NCBI GenBank assembly: GCA_947184155.2
Contig: CAMXCT020002768.1
Location: 1-64,000 of the forward strand
DNA: 64,000 nt
Direction: 5' to 3'
Source of the DNA: Cladocopium goreaui
Taxonomy: Eukaryota > Sar > Dinophyceae > Suessiales > Symbiodiniaceae
The position numbers were made by a program, and so were the translations under genes. The notes below the pieces were generated by a model that was not told where the DNA came from, searched no databases, and was given only the letters and a program-made list of their open reading frames with translations. Shown piece after piece: positions 41,335 to 51,101 of the stretch. How positions within the stretch are numbered: position 1 is the first letter of the stretch; each line of letters starts with the position of its first letter.

Positions 41335-42330
41335 GTCTGCAGTGTGGAGTGGACAGTGTAGAGTGTGGAGTGTAGAGTGTAAAGTGTAGAGTGTGGAGTG
41401 TAAAGTGTGGAGTGTAAAGTGTAGAGTGTGGAGTGTAAAGTGGGAAGTGTGGAGTGTAAAGTGTGGAGTGAGGAGTGAGGAGTGTAAAGGGTGGAGTGTG
41501 CAGTGGGTAAAATGTGGAGTGTGGAGTGTAGAGTGTGGAGTGTGAAGTGTAGACTGTGGAGTGTGGAGCGTAAAAGTGTGGAGTGTAAAGTGTGGAGTGT
41601 AAAGTGTGGAGTGTAAAGCGTGGAGAGGAAAGCGTGGAGTGTAAAGTGTGGAGTGTGGAGTGTAGAGTGTAAAGTGTGGAGTGTAAAGTGTAGAGTGTGG
41701 AGTGTGGAGTGTAAAGTGTGGAGTGTAAAGTGTGAAGTGAGGAGTGTAAAGTGCAAACTGTAAAGTGTTGAGTGTAAAGTATAAAGTGTGGAGTGAGGAG
41801 TGAGGAGTGTCAAGTGTAGAGTCTAGAGTGTGGAGTGGAAACTGTAGAGTGTGGAGTGTGGAGTGTAAAGTGTGGAGTGTAAAGTGTAGAGTGTGGAGTG
41901 TAAAGTGGGAAGTGTGGAGTGTGGAGTGTAAAGCGTGGAGTGAGGAGTGTAAAATTTAAAGTGTGGAGTGAAAAATGTAAAGTGTAGAGTATGGAGTGTA
42001 AAGTGTAGAGTGTGGAGTGTGGAGTGGAAAGTGCAGAGTGTGAAGTGTGGAGTGGAAAGTCTAGAGTGTGGAGTGTGGAGTGTAAAGTGTGGAGTGAGGA
42101 GTGTAAAATGTAAAGTGTGGAGTGAGGAGTCAAAAATGTAAAGTGTGGAGTGTAGAGTTTAAAGTGTACAGCCTAAAGTGTAGAGTGCGGAGTGTGGAGA
42201 GTAAAGTGTGGAGTGTAAAGTGTGGAGTGAGGAGTGCAAAGTGCAAAGTGTAAAGTGTAGAGTGTGGAGTGAGGAGTGTAAAGTGTAAATTGTGGAGTGA
42301 GGAGTGTGGAGTGTAAAGTGTGCAGAACGC
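41335..42330. repeat. GTGTGGAGTGTAAAGTGTAG satellite, first array
   Basis: Short-period (about 7 and 14 bp) array of GTGTGGA, GTGTAAA and GTGTAGA heptamers, roughly 1 kb. Confidence 0.92.
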
Positions 42331-42350
42331 ACTTGGCAACGAGCCCGACC

Positions 42351-42966
42351 CGAGGTCCGAGGTCCGAGGTCCGAGGTCCGAGGTCGAGGTCCAAGGTCCG
42401 AGGTCCGAGGTCCGAGGTCCGAGGTTCGAGGTCCGAGGTCCGAGGTCCGAGGTTCGAGGTCCGAGGTTCGAGGTCCGAGGTTCGAGGTCCGAGGTTCGAG
42501 GTCCGAGGTCGGTCCGAGGTCCGAGGTCCGAGGTCCGAGGTCCGAGGTTCGAGGTTCGAGGTCCGAGGTCCGAGGTCCGAGGTCCGAGGTCCGAGGTCCG
42601 AGGTCCGAGGTTCGAGGTCCGAGGTCCGAGGTCCGAGGTCCGAGGTCTGAGGTCCGAGGTCCGAGGTCCGAGGTCCGAGGTTCGAGGTTCGAGGTCCGAG
42701 GTCCGAGGTCCGAGGTCCGAGGTCCGAGGTCCGAGGTCCGAGGTTCGAGGTTCGAGGTTCGAGGTCCGAGGTCCGAGGTCCGAGGTCCGAGGTCCGAGGT
42801 CCGAGGTTCGAGGTCCGAGGTCCGAGGTCCGAGGTCCGAGGTTGAGGTCCGAGGTCCGAGGTCCGAGGTCCGAGGTTCGAGGTCCGAGGTTCGAGGTTCG
42901 AGGTTCGAGGTCCGAGGTTCGAGGTTCGAGGTCCGAGGTCCGAGGTTCGAGGTCCGAGGTCCGAGG
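42351..42966. repeat. (GAGGTCC)n heptamer satellite, first array
   Basis: About 85 heptamers, mostly GGTCCGA with GGTTCGA variants. Heptamer units resemble plant-type telomere repeats only in length. Confidence 0.92.
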
Positions 42967-42968
42967 CA

Positions 42969-43436
42969 AAGTTTCAGTGCATTTGCTATCCGTCAAAATA
43001 AAGTGCCTCTGACGCTACAAGGGTGTCATGAACTATTAACCATGATTCATTTCATCACGGGTAATAACAATGAACTATTAACCATGATTCATCTCAGCAA
43101 GCATATATCTTTATTGAATCAGCAATCAGTATGCAATTCCCCGCATCATATTCTAACATTTTCACAGTTAACCGTACTGTCATGCATGATGATGTTGATT
43201 GATAGTACGGTTAACTGTGAAAATGTTAGAAAATGATGCAGGGAATTGCATACTGATTGCTGGTTCAATAAAGATATACGCTTGATGAGATGAATCATGG
43301 TTAATCGTTCATGGTTATTACCCATGATGAAATGAATCATGGTTAATAGTTCATGACACTCTTGCAGCGTCAGAGGCACTTTGTCAGCGCCTTAGGGTCC
43401 TGGTTATTTTGACGGATAGCAAATGCACTGAAACTT
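42969..43436. mobile_element. Fold-back inverted-repeat element
   Basis: Left arm 42969-43178 and right arm 43200-43436 are near-perfect reverse complements, from AAGTTTCAGTGCATTTGC at the outer end to TTAACCGTACT at the centre. The spacer is about 20 nt (GTCATGCATGATGATGTTGA). The right arm has one extra ~23-bp segment. There is no coding capacity, consistent with a MITE-like or fold-back element. The transcript would be one long hairpin. Confidence 0.85.
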
Positions 43437-43505
43437 GACCTGTGGTGGTTTGCAGTAAAAGCCAACATTGTTAATGTAACCAAGATCACCAAATTCAAAA
43501 AATAC

Positions 43506-43548
43506 GGGAGTCCGCCTTCCCCGGGTTTAGGCCCTTTAGGCGGACTCC
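43506..43548. repeat. Perfect 12-bp GC-rich palindrome
   Basis: GGGAGTCCGCCT at 43506-43517 pairs with AGGCGGACTCCC at 43537-43548, with a GC-rich 19-nt loop. It could be the inner part of a dispersed small element or a strong RNA hairpin. Confidence 0.7.
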
Positions 43549-43639
43549 CCCCTGGAAATCAAAAAAAGGAAAATATGTCCAACATGGGATACGTCCAACA
43601 TAAAGCCTATGGCCCCAACGCTAGCTTTGCTACACATTT

Positions 43640-43830
43640 GTGGACATCTCAGCAGATCCAGCATAGACCAACATATAGGCCCAACATAGCAGATCCAACA
43701 TAGACATAGACCCAACCAAGACCCAGGATCATGGTGGCAGATCCAACATAGACCCAACATGGAGGCGAGGTATGGACAACATCTTGGCAAGGAAGATCCA
43801 AGTGGACACAACATAGACCCATGTAAACCA
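43640..43830. repeat. Degenerate CAGATCCAACATAGACC repeats
   Basis: Imperfect short repeats of CAGATCCAACATAGACC-like units between the palindrome and the second heptamer array. Confidence 0.55.
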
Positions 43831-43934
43831 ACAGGCTCAACATCCATGCAAGGCAGGAAAAACACAGAAACATCTTGGAAAAAAAAAGCTGGTTTGCTCA
43901 GAAAAAAAGTTGGTTTCACCAGATTGTCCCTTAG

Positions 43935-44243
43935 GTTCGAGGTCCGAGGTTCGAGGTCCGAGGTTCGAGGTCCGAGGTCCGAGGTTCGATGTCCGAGGTT
44001 CGAGGTTCGAGGTCCGAGGTCCGAGGTCCGAGGTCCGAGGTCCGAGGTCCGAGGTCCGAGGTCCGAGGTCCGAGGTCCGAGGTTCGAGGTCCGAGGTCCG
44101 AGGTCCGAGACCCGAGGTCCGAGGTCCGAGACCCGAGGTCCGAGGTCCGAGGTCCGAGGTTCGAGATTCGAGGTCCGAGGTCCGAGGTTCGAGGTCCGAG
44201 ATCCGAGGTCCGAGGTCCGAGGTTCGAGGTCCGAGATCCGAGG
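43935..44243. repeat. (GAGGTCC)n heptamer satellite, second array
   Basis: Same heptamer and same strand as 42351-42966, with GGTTCGA, GAGATCC and GAGACCC variants. Confidence 0.92.
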
Positions 44244-44284
44244 TGGCAACGCGGCGGCAACATCCATTGTCAAGTTCGATCTCA

Positions 44285-44722
44285 AAGTGTGGAGTGTGGA
44301 GTGTGGAGTGGAAAGTGTAGCTTGTGGAGTGTAAAGTGTGGAGTGTGGTGGAGTGTGGGGTGTAGAGTGTGGAGTGTGGTGGAGTGTGGGGTGTAGAGTG
44401 TGGTTTAAAGTGTGGAGTCCAAAGTGTAAATTGTGGAGTGTAGAGTGTAAAGTGTAGAGTGTGAAGGGGGAGTGGAAAGTGCAAAGCGTAAAGTGTAGAG
44501 TGTGGAGTGAGGAGTATAAAGTGTAAATTGTGGAGTGAGGAGTGTGGAGTGTAAAGTGTGGAGTGTAGAGTGTGGAGTGGAAAGTGTCGAGTGTGGAGTG
44601 TGGCGTGTAGAGTTTTAATTTAAAGTGTGGAGTGAGGAGTGTGCAAAGTGTAGAGTGTGGTGGAGTGTAGAGTGAGGAGTGTGCAAAGTGTAGAGCGTGG
44701 TGGAGTGTAGAGTGTAAAGTGC
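44285..44722. repeat. GTGTGGAGTGTAAAGTGTAG satellite, second array
   Basis: Same family and strand as 41335-42330; contains the derivative GTGTGGTGGAGTGTGGGG. Confidence 0.9.
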
Positions 44723-45390
44723 CACCCTTGCCACGCAAAACGACATGACAACCTGCTTGGAAACCTTCGAAAAGGAGAGATTTTGCAGCTTCCCCCATAG
44801 ACACGGCGACGCTACAGGAAAACCAGAGACTTGAGACGAGAGATGTGGGAGCATCAAAACGAGCCTTTCGTGCGAGACTTCCTCCAATTTTCACACTTTG
44901 TATATAGCTTCAAAATTGACGTTTTCCTGCGAGTTTTCGTACGAGCCTTTAAATTTGCTACCTCAAAATCGATGTTTCGTGGGAGGCTTCCGTCAATTTT
45001 CAGCACATCTCACAAAATGCCACGTCTGCCACGGAATCTGCACCTTGTCGCCACTTGACGCAGCCCTGCCAATGCGATTCGTAAAAAACACGCAACACGA
45101 CGCGTCTAAAGTGCTGCGCCTGCTACGCAAAATGACGATGGACACGTCCAAAGTGCTGCGCCGGCCACGAAAACTGCAACGCATCTTCTGAAAACGTCGC
45201 AAAAGTAGTGCGCCTGCCACACAAAATGACTTTCGACACGTTACAAAACACGTCTGAATGTCACGAAGTGCCACGCCTGCCACGCGAAACGCAAAATTAG
45301 CCCTTCTGGAGAACTTACCAGAGGCACGGCCATATAGCAATCGCGCGGACGGTTGCGAGTGGTTGCGGACGGTTGGGCAACGGGAACCCT
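44723..45390. repeat. Degenerate GTGCTGCGCCTGCCACGCAA repeats
   Basis: Irregular copies of a motif GTGCCACGCCTGCCACGC plus AAAACGACA-like sequence recur at about 45017, 45110, 45153, 45211 and 45270. No coding frame is supported. Confidence 0.5.
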
Positions 45391-45399
45391 TGCTTCGGG

Positions 45400-45602
45400 A
45401 AAGAAAGGGAAAGGAAGGGAACGGAAGGGACAGGAAGGGAAAGGAATGGAAAGGAATGGAAAGGACGGGAAAGGAACGGAAAGAAAGGGACAGGAAGGGA
45501 AAGAAAGGGAAAGAAAGGGAAAGGAAGGGAAAGGACGGAAAAGGAAGGGAAAGGAAGGGAAAGGACGGGAAAGGAAGGAAAGGAAGGGAAAGGAAAGGAG
45601 AG
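45400..45602. repeat. GGGAAAGGAA purine satellite, second array
   Basis: Same composition and period as 38556-39108, on the same strand, closing the satellite block. Confidence 0.88.
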
Positions 45603-45761
45603 GCTGATTTGGAAATCAGCCGCCGTCGCATGACCGTGCTCAAATGAGCTTGCTTGGCTATTGCGCACTGTCACTCAATGTTTCCGCGCAGAGCTGAAAT
45701 TACTTTACTTCGAGTTATCCCCACCATGACATCTACACGTTTTGTTACTGGCAAATCTTCT

Positions 45762-45932
45762 GGCATTCTATCTGACATATCTTCTGGCATTTTATCTAGC
45801 ATATCTTCTGGCATATCTTCTGGCATATCTTCTGGCATATCTTCTGCAATATGTTCTGGCATATCTTCTGGCATTCTATCTGACATATCTTCTAACACTC
45901 TATCTGGCATATCTTCTGGTATTCTATCTGGC
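45762..45932. repeat. ATCTTCTGGCAT minisatellite
   Basis: Units ATCTTCTGGCAT, ATTCTATCTGAC and ATATCTTCTGGC in tandem. Confidence 0.85.
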
Positions 45933-45938
45933 CGTTGA

Positions 45939-46130
45939 AGTCCAGCAGTGCACGCAGAGCTGGGAAGGTCCCAGGTTGAGGTCCAGCGGTGCACACTGAG
46001 CTGGGAAGGTCCCAGGTTGAGGTCCAGCGGTGCACACTGAGCTGGTTTGGTCCCAGGTTGAGGTCCAGCCGTGCACACTGAGCTGGTTTGGTCCCAGGTT
46101 GAGGTCCAGCGGTGCACACTGAGGTGGGAA
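45939..46130. repeat. 41-bp tandem repeat, about five copies
   Basis: Units with AGGTCCAGCGGTGCACACTG, then AGCTGGGAAGGTCCCAGGTTG. Variants carry TTTGG in place of GAAGG. Confidence 0.85.
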
Positions 46131-46745
46131 GTTGGCAAAGAGCTTGGCGAAGAGTTGGCAAGGCGGAAGTTGAGGTGGAAGTTGATGCAGACATGATCGA
46201 GGAGAAACTGGAGGAGGAGGCAGAGGAGGAGGAGAAGGCGGAGGACGAGGAGGAGGAGGACGAGGACGAGGAGGACAGCTAGCCGAGGAGAACAACTCTG
46301 ATAAAATCTAACAACCCTCACCTGGCAGGTGGGGAAAAATGAAATTTGCAGTGAATGCGTCCATAATGTTCATCTTCTAAAAAGAAGCTGGCAAGAGGCG
46401 AAAAAGAAATAAACCAATTATCAGTATTACTCAAATTTGTTTGCTGTCGTTTTGCTTTTGGGTTCTCAGGCCCCCCCTTGTTTTTTTCGCGTCCTGCAGT
46501 CCATTTTGCCCCATTGTGGTGGCCATCCGAGAAGAGACAGCATGACTTCTGCTATGTTTGGGCTCTTGTCTAGCTGTGCTCACAGAATCATTGCCGCAAT
46601 GGCGGATGCCACTGGTTTGATTAAATTTGCTATCTCTGAAATATAGAAATTTGATTTCAAATGAAACGTGAAATCAGTCATCGTCAAAAACAATTTTATT
46701 CCAAGCATCCAGGCACAACTTGCTTATACAATAAGCTGCGAAGCG
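46131..46745. other. Intergenic stretch before the methyltransferase-like ORF
   Basis: Begins with a purine run rich in GAGGAGGAGG (46200-46280). No supported gene. Confidence 0.4.
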
Positions 46746-48335
46746 ATGTCGAGACCGCCCAGAAAGCGACAGAGGCAGCAGCGGGCGCCTCGTTCAAGTG
46801 CCCCACTGACGGCCGCGGATAGGAATGGACCAAGAGATATGTGTGAAAGGGATATGTGGCCAGAGCAATTGGTACAGGATTTAGAATGCGCAGGCCTTTG
46901 GAAACAGATTTCTCAAACCTTGCAGCAAGGCTGGGTCTTGACAACTGACTATAGCGGGATCGGTACCGCAGAAGAAGCAGCCAGGTGCCTCAGCATCGCA
47001 GCAAATGCCCAAGCTCATGGCCAAGGAAAGCTTGAATATGCAGCGCGTTTGTTTTGTCAAAGAGGTGGAGACAAGGAAGCGGATTGCCGCCAGATGCTGC
47101 TTGAGCGAGACCATATGTCGACGCATGGTCTTGCGTGCGTGCACGGGGATATCGGTGAGCGGTGCGACCGCCAAATATGGGAAGATTTGCATCAGAAGGT
47201 GCAGCGCTTGCAAACCTCAGAAGTATTGAGGCTAGAAACAGATCCAGAAGAATTTGCAAAGGCTTGCTTTGCCCGGGTCATGAAGCAAGACCTTCGCGGA
47301 GTGAAAGCGCATTGCTTTCGACACAGCCAGATGTGCTCCGTAAGCCGATCCAGCAGCGGCGCCAAAGTCGCAGAAGCGGATGACGCTTTGAAGATACACG
47401 CGGCGGGATTCAATTGCTTCGATTGGTCACTTATGGGAGGTCGCAAAGGCTGGTTTGGACTGAGTACGCCGGCTTTTGTTCAATGGCTAGCCGAGCGCAT
47501 GCAGTTTGACGAAGATGATTGTATTTTATGTGAAAACACGCCGACCTTTGATATCAAGACGCTCTCGGAACTCACTGCTGAGAAGTGGCACATGCAGGTG
47601 ATAAGCGTGTCGCCAACGCTGTTTGGCATTCCCGTTGAGCGGAAACGCATTTATATCATTTTGCTGCGCAAAGGCAAACTGCGCTTCCAAGGTCTTGGTG
47701 GCGTTGGATGCGGGCAAGAGCAAGCAGAGCAGAACCATTTTTTCCTGCTGCAGGAGCGCTTTGATTCAGTCTTTCACCGCAATACGGTGATGACGGTGGG
47801 AAGTCAGTTCCGAGCTCCGGAGTCGTTTCAAAAACGACATGTCCAGGATCTTGTGCAAGCGCAGAAATTGCCTTCCACCACTGCATCAGGCAAGCAGTGG
47901 AGTTGTTTCCAAGCGGTTTCTGCTGCAGTCCGCTGCAAAATCAATGAGCACAAGCAAGCATTGCTTGAGAAAAGCGGCCAAGTGTGGGAAGACATGACAC
48001 AGCGGGAACGCGACCAATGGACTGCGGATTTGTGTCAGCATCCGCAATATATGGGACCTACGTGTGGCCACGTGCCAGCCTTGCTGCAGCGAACAAACCT
48101 CTGGCTTTTCGGTCAGCGACGCCTTGCGCTGCCGAGCGAACACTTGGAGTGTCAGGGGTGGAACCTTTTTGGTGACCCTGCTTCTGTTTACAAATCTCCA
48201 ATAAAGATAGAACAGCTTCAGCAGATGAAACCTGGCCGGGTCAAAAGCTTCGCCGGAAACGGCATGCATATGCAGGTCGTAGCGGCTGTGCTCGCATTTA
48301 TTATTGGGATCATGGAGAAAGAGTCTTCACCCTGA
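46746..48335 (+). CDS. Divergent C5 cytosine-DNA methyltransferase-like protein
   Basis: 529 residues, intronless. ATG at 46746 (MSRPPRKRQRQQR) gives a basic N-terminus; the frame is open further upstream only with non-ATG starts. C5-methyltransferase motifs occur in order: I, DYSGIGTAEEA (68-78, SAM binding); IV, GFNCFDWSLMGGRKG (221-235) with the catalytic-position Cys224; VI, ENTP (263-266) where ENV is usual; VIII, ERKRIYIILL (298-307); X, GNGMHMQVVAAVLAF (504-518). The usual PCQ of motif IV is NCF, so activity is uncertain. A variable region lies between VIII and X as expected. Dinoflagellates are known to have retrotransposon-borne cytosine methyltransferases. It is the first of four intronless ORFs on this strand. 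Confidence 0.75.
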   Translation: MSRPPRKRQRQQRAPRSSAPLTAADRNGPRDMCERDMWPEQLVQDLECAGLWKQISQTLQQGWVLTTDYSGIGTAEEAARCLSIAANAQAHGQGKLEYAARLFCQRGGDKEADCRQMLLERDHMSTHGLACVHGDIGERCDRQIWEDLHQKVQRLQTSEVLRLETDPEEFAKACFARVMKQDLRGVKAHCFRHSQMCSVSRSSSGAKVAEADDALKIHAAGFNCFDWSLMGGRKGWFGLSTPAFVQWLAERMQFDEDDCILCENTPTFDIKTLSELTAEKWHMQVISVSPTLFGIPVERKRIYIILLRKGKLRFQGLGGVGCGQEQAEQNHFFLLQERFDSVFHRNTVMTVGSQFRAPESFQKRHVQDLVQAQKLPSTTASGKQWSCFQAVSAAVRCKINEHKQALLEKSGQVWEDMTQRERDQWTADLCQHPQYMGPTCGHVPALLQRTNLWLFGQRRLALPSEHLECQGWNLFGDPASVYKSPIKIEQLQQMKPGRVKSFAGNGMHMQVVAAVLAFIIGIMEKESSP

Positions 48336-48542
48336 CGAAAGCACTCCTGCAAACACAGACAGCGGATCTCCGCATCTAAGCACAGTTTGCCCGGTTGCAA
48401 GAGCAACCAAAGAGGAAGTATCTTTGGAAAAAGGGGCGCGTTCAGGCGGCAACTGTTGTTAGCGCTGCATAACACAGTAGTCCCTGTTAGTATCATCAGT
48501 AGCACTACATAATACCTCAAATATTCTAGTAGATCTAGTAGT

Positions 48543-48581
48543 ACTGTTACTTTATTATTATTACTACTACTACTACTCCTC

Positions 48582-48614
<33 letters not shown>

Positions 48615-48870
48615 GTACGACGACTACGACTACGACTACGACTACGACTACGACTACGACTACGACTACCCCTACCCCTACCCCTACGACTACGACTACG
48701 ACTACGACTACGACTACGCCTACGACTACGACTACGACTACGACTACGACTACTACGACGACGACGACTACTACGACGACGACGACGACTACTACTACTA
48801 CTACTAGTAGTAGTCGTCGTCGTCGTCGTCGTCGTAGTCGTAGTAGTACTAGTAGAAGTAATAATTATTA
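48543..48870. repeat. TAC/GAC trinucleotide satellite with inverted end
   Basis: (TAC)n, (GACTAC)n, CCCTAC and (GAC)n blocks on the + strand. Near 48811 the sequence turns to TAGTAGTCGTCGTCG, the reverse complement, forming a large imperfect hairpin (roughly 48765-48850). The minus-strand Ser/Arg ORF is a repeat artefact. Confidence 0.85.
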
Positions 48871-48889
48871 CTAAATTACTACTAATTAC

Positions 48890-49800
48890 AAAGCGTTTCT
48901 TTTGCACTTACGATCTTTAGAAATATCTGTAAAGTTTCTATAGGTTTGACTTCTTTCTGTGTGATAAAGCTTTTCTGAGTACAGATGCCGCGCGGCCGCG
49001 CGGATGCCGCGCGCTGCTGTTTGTGGAACAAAGCGTTTCTTTAATTTGCAGTTATCATCTTTGGAAATGTCTATAAAGTTCTCTATAGAATTGATTTCTT
49101 TCTCTGTGTGATAAACTCTTTCTGCGTACAGATGCCGCGGTCGCGCGCGGATGCCGCGCGCTACTGTTTGTGGAACACAGCGTTTCTTTTGCAGTTATCA
49201 TCTTTGGAAAGGTCTGTAAAGTTCTCTATAGGATTGACTTCTTTCTCTGTGTGATGAACTCTTTCTGAGTACAGATGCCGCGGTCACGCGCGGATGCCGC
49301 GCGGCCGCGCGGATGCCGCGCGCTGCTGTTTGTGGAACAAAGCGTTTCTTTTGCAGTTATCATCTTTGGAAATGTCTGTAAAGTTCTCTATAGGATTGAC
49401 TTCTTTCTCTGTGTGATAAACTCTTTCTGCGTACAGATGCCGCGGTCAGGCGCGGATGCCGCGCGCACGCGCGGATGCCGCGCGCCTGCGCGGATGCCGC
49501 GCGCTGCTGTTTGTGGAACAAAGCGTTTCTTTTGCAGTTATCATCTTTGGAAATGTCTGTAAAGTTCTCTATAAGGATTGACTTCTTTCTCTGTGTGCTG
49601 AACTCTTTCTGACTACAGATGCCGCGGTGCCGCGCGGCCGCGCGGATGCCGCGCGCTGCTGTTTGTGGAACAAGCGTTTCTTTTGCAGGTACGATCTTTG
49701 GAAATTTCTTTGTTCTCTATAGGATTCACTTCTTTCTCTGTGTGATAAAGCTTTTCTGAGTCCGGATGCCGCGCTGTCTGTGACACGGGCGTTTCTTTTG
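48890..49800. repeat. 140-180 bp tandem repeat with variable GCCGCGCGGATGCC core
   Basis: AAAGCGTTTCTTTTGCAGTT recurs near 48890, 49030, 49180, 49338, 49519, 49671 and 49788. It is followed by ATCATCTTTGGAAATGTCTG, the block TTCTCTATAGGATTGACTTC and TGAGTACAGATGCCGCG. The length varies because a GC-only core of GCGCGGATGCCGCGC units is present in one to three copies, and each unit closes with GCTGCTGTTTGTGGAAC. The AT-rich part is well conserved between units and the core varies. Confidence 0.85.
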
Positions 49801-50143
49801 TAGTTAGCAACTTGAAGGATATCCTTACTGAGATTCAAATCTTTTTTTATTTGAGAAGCCATTCGGCACAAAGCTTCTATACTTCAAGGTCTTAGTTTTT
49901 TATATGTACCGCATTGAGAAAATCAACCAGGACAATTTTTTTTGAGTCATAGAGTTAGAAATTTTCCTTGTCCAACTATACATTCGCTAGCTCAACCCAC
50001 TATGTCTATTTCCATGTAACCAGTGGATCATCAATCTCGAACCTTTTTCCCAACAAGTTCTGACTTCGAAGCAAACACAACAAGGCCGTAATCATTTCAC
50101 ATTTTTTCGACACTTTCAGTTCCTTCAGTGCCCGGGCCGAGCA
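49801..50143. other. Spacer before the 180-residue ORF
   Basis: AT-rich, no gene. It ends in pyrimidine-rich sequence with CTTTCAG and CCTTCAG about 20-30 nt before the ATG, possible trans-splice acceptors. Confidence 0.4.
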
Positions 50144-50686
50144 ATGGCAGACAGCGCATTGAAAAAAAAGAAACTAGACAGAGCGGCAGATGTCGATGCG
50201 GAGACGCTTGCCGTCGAAGCCGAAACTGAAGCAGACGTAGACATGAAAGGCAAGCCAAGGTCAGGTAAAGAAATGACTAGAAAAAAGCCGCGGGTCACTG
50301 TACCTGCCGAGCATGTCCGCCTTTTGTACGAGCGGCTTGGCATGGCTACCGGTGATTGCGAAGGTAAGACCATGAATAAGTTGCAGCTGCTGCCCGCAGA
50401 ACAAATCAAACACTTGCAGCGGGTCAATCTCTGCGGCGTTGAAGAAGCAGCCATCTGGCGGGAGCGGAGTGCTATGAGAGCCGCAGACATGGAGACATAT
50501 GTGCAGGAACGGCTTGTCATGGCTAATGAATTGCGTGCCTCGGAAAGAAGAGCGGAGTGTTTGGCCAAGCGATTGCATTGGCATGAAAATTTGCGGGATA
50601 CGGTGCAAAGCCTGGCCCGCGCGCACTTGCTGCAGCGGCAAGGACTGCCTGGCTGGATCGTGCTAGAAGGAAAGAACTTAAAGTGA
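50144..50686 (+). CDS. Small basic helical protein, unknown function
   Basis: 180 residues from ATG 50144 (MADSALKKKKLDRAAD), intronless. The N-terminus alternates Lys-rich and Glu/Asp/Ala-rich segments. Residues 50-180 are predicted largely helical (VPAEHVRLLYERLGM, LPAEQIKHLQRVNL, ELRASERRAECLAKRL). No Cys/His cluster or catalytic motif. Family not recognised. Same strand and similar Ala/Glu codon style as the neighbouring ORFs suggest a common origin. Confidence 0.6.
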   Translation: MADSALKKKKLDRAADVDAETLAVEAETEADVDMKGKPRSGKEMTRKKPRVTVPAEHVRLLYERLGMATGDCEGKTMNKLQLLPAEQIKHLQRVNLCGVEEAAIWRERSAMRAADMETYVQERLVMANELRASERRAECLAKRLHWHENLRDTVQSLARAHLLQRQGLPGWIVLEGKNLK

Positions 50687-51101
50687 GGGATTTCAGGCCA
50701 GAAGACACAAGCATGCACGGGCTTTTCGCCTACGGTTTTTTACAAATAATTTTGACCACTGTCAGCTATGCACTTGCATCAAAGCACGTCATAGCACCAA
50801 ATCTGTCGAGCGAAACAAAAAGCGCAGCTGGCATGGAGGGGTGTGTGCGCTAGTGCCTTTTTGCATTGCATATTTTCTTATGTACTCAACCATTGAAAGG
50901 TTTGGTTTAGTTTAGTTGGTTAACTTTATTTGTCCAAGTTTCTGTTTTCATACTTGCTGATGCGCGCATTTAGAGCATTCACTCTCTTTGTATATGCGAT
51001 TCGTTTCAACCTTGCACTGCATGCATCGCAGCCCCTTTTCACTCAATTCCTTTGTCGCCATTTCCGTCCTAGCTTGCCGACCTCCTTCATCACACTACGC
51101 T
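50687..51101. other. Spacer between the 180- and 238-residue ORFs
   Basis: AT-rich non-coding sequence. The frame of the next ORF is open through part of it (from 50988), but without an ATG as well placed as 51102. Confidence 0.35.

Noticed and set aside
42351..44243. Heptamer arrays as telomeric repeats
   Set aside because: The unit GGTCCGA does not match the TTTAGGG-type telomere repeat expected in dinoflagellates, and the arrays are internal.
42130..44894. 200-450 residue ORFs of SEVRGPR / RTSDLGP type
   Set aside because: Translations of the GAGGTCC and GTGTGGA satellites; no complexity and open on both strands.
48218..48907. 229-residue Ser/Arg/Thr minus-strand ORF
   Set aside because: Generated by the TAC/GAC trinucleotide satellite; not an SR protein.
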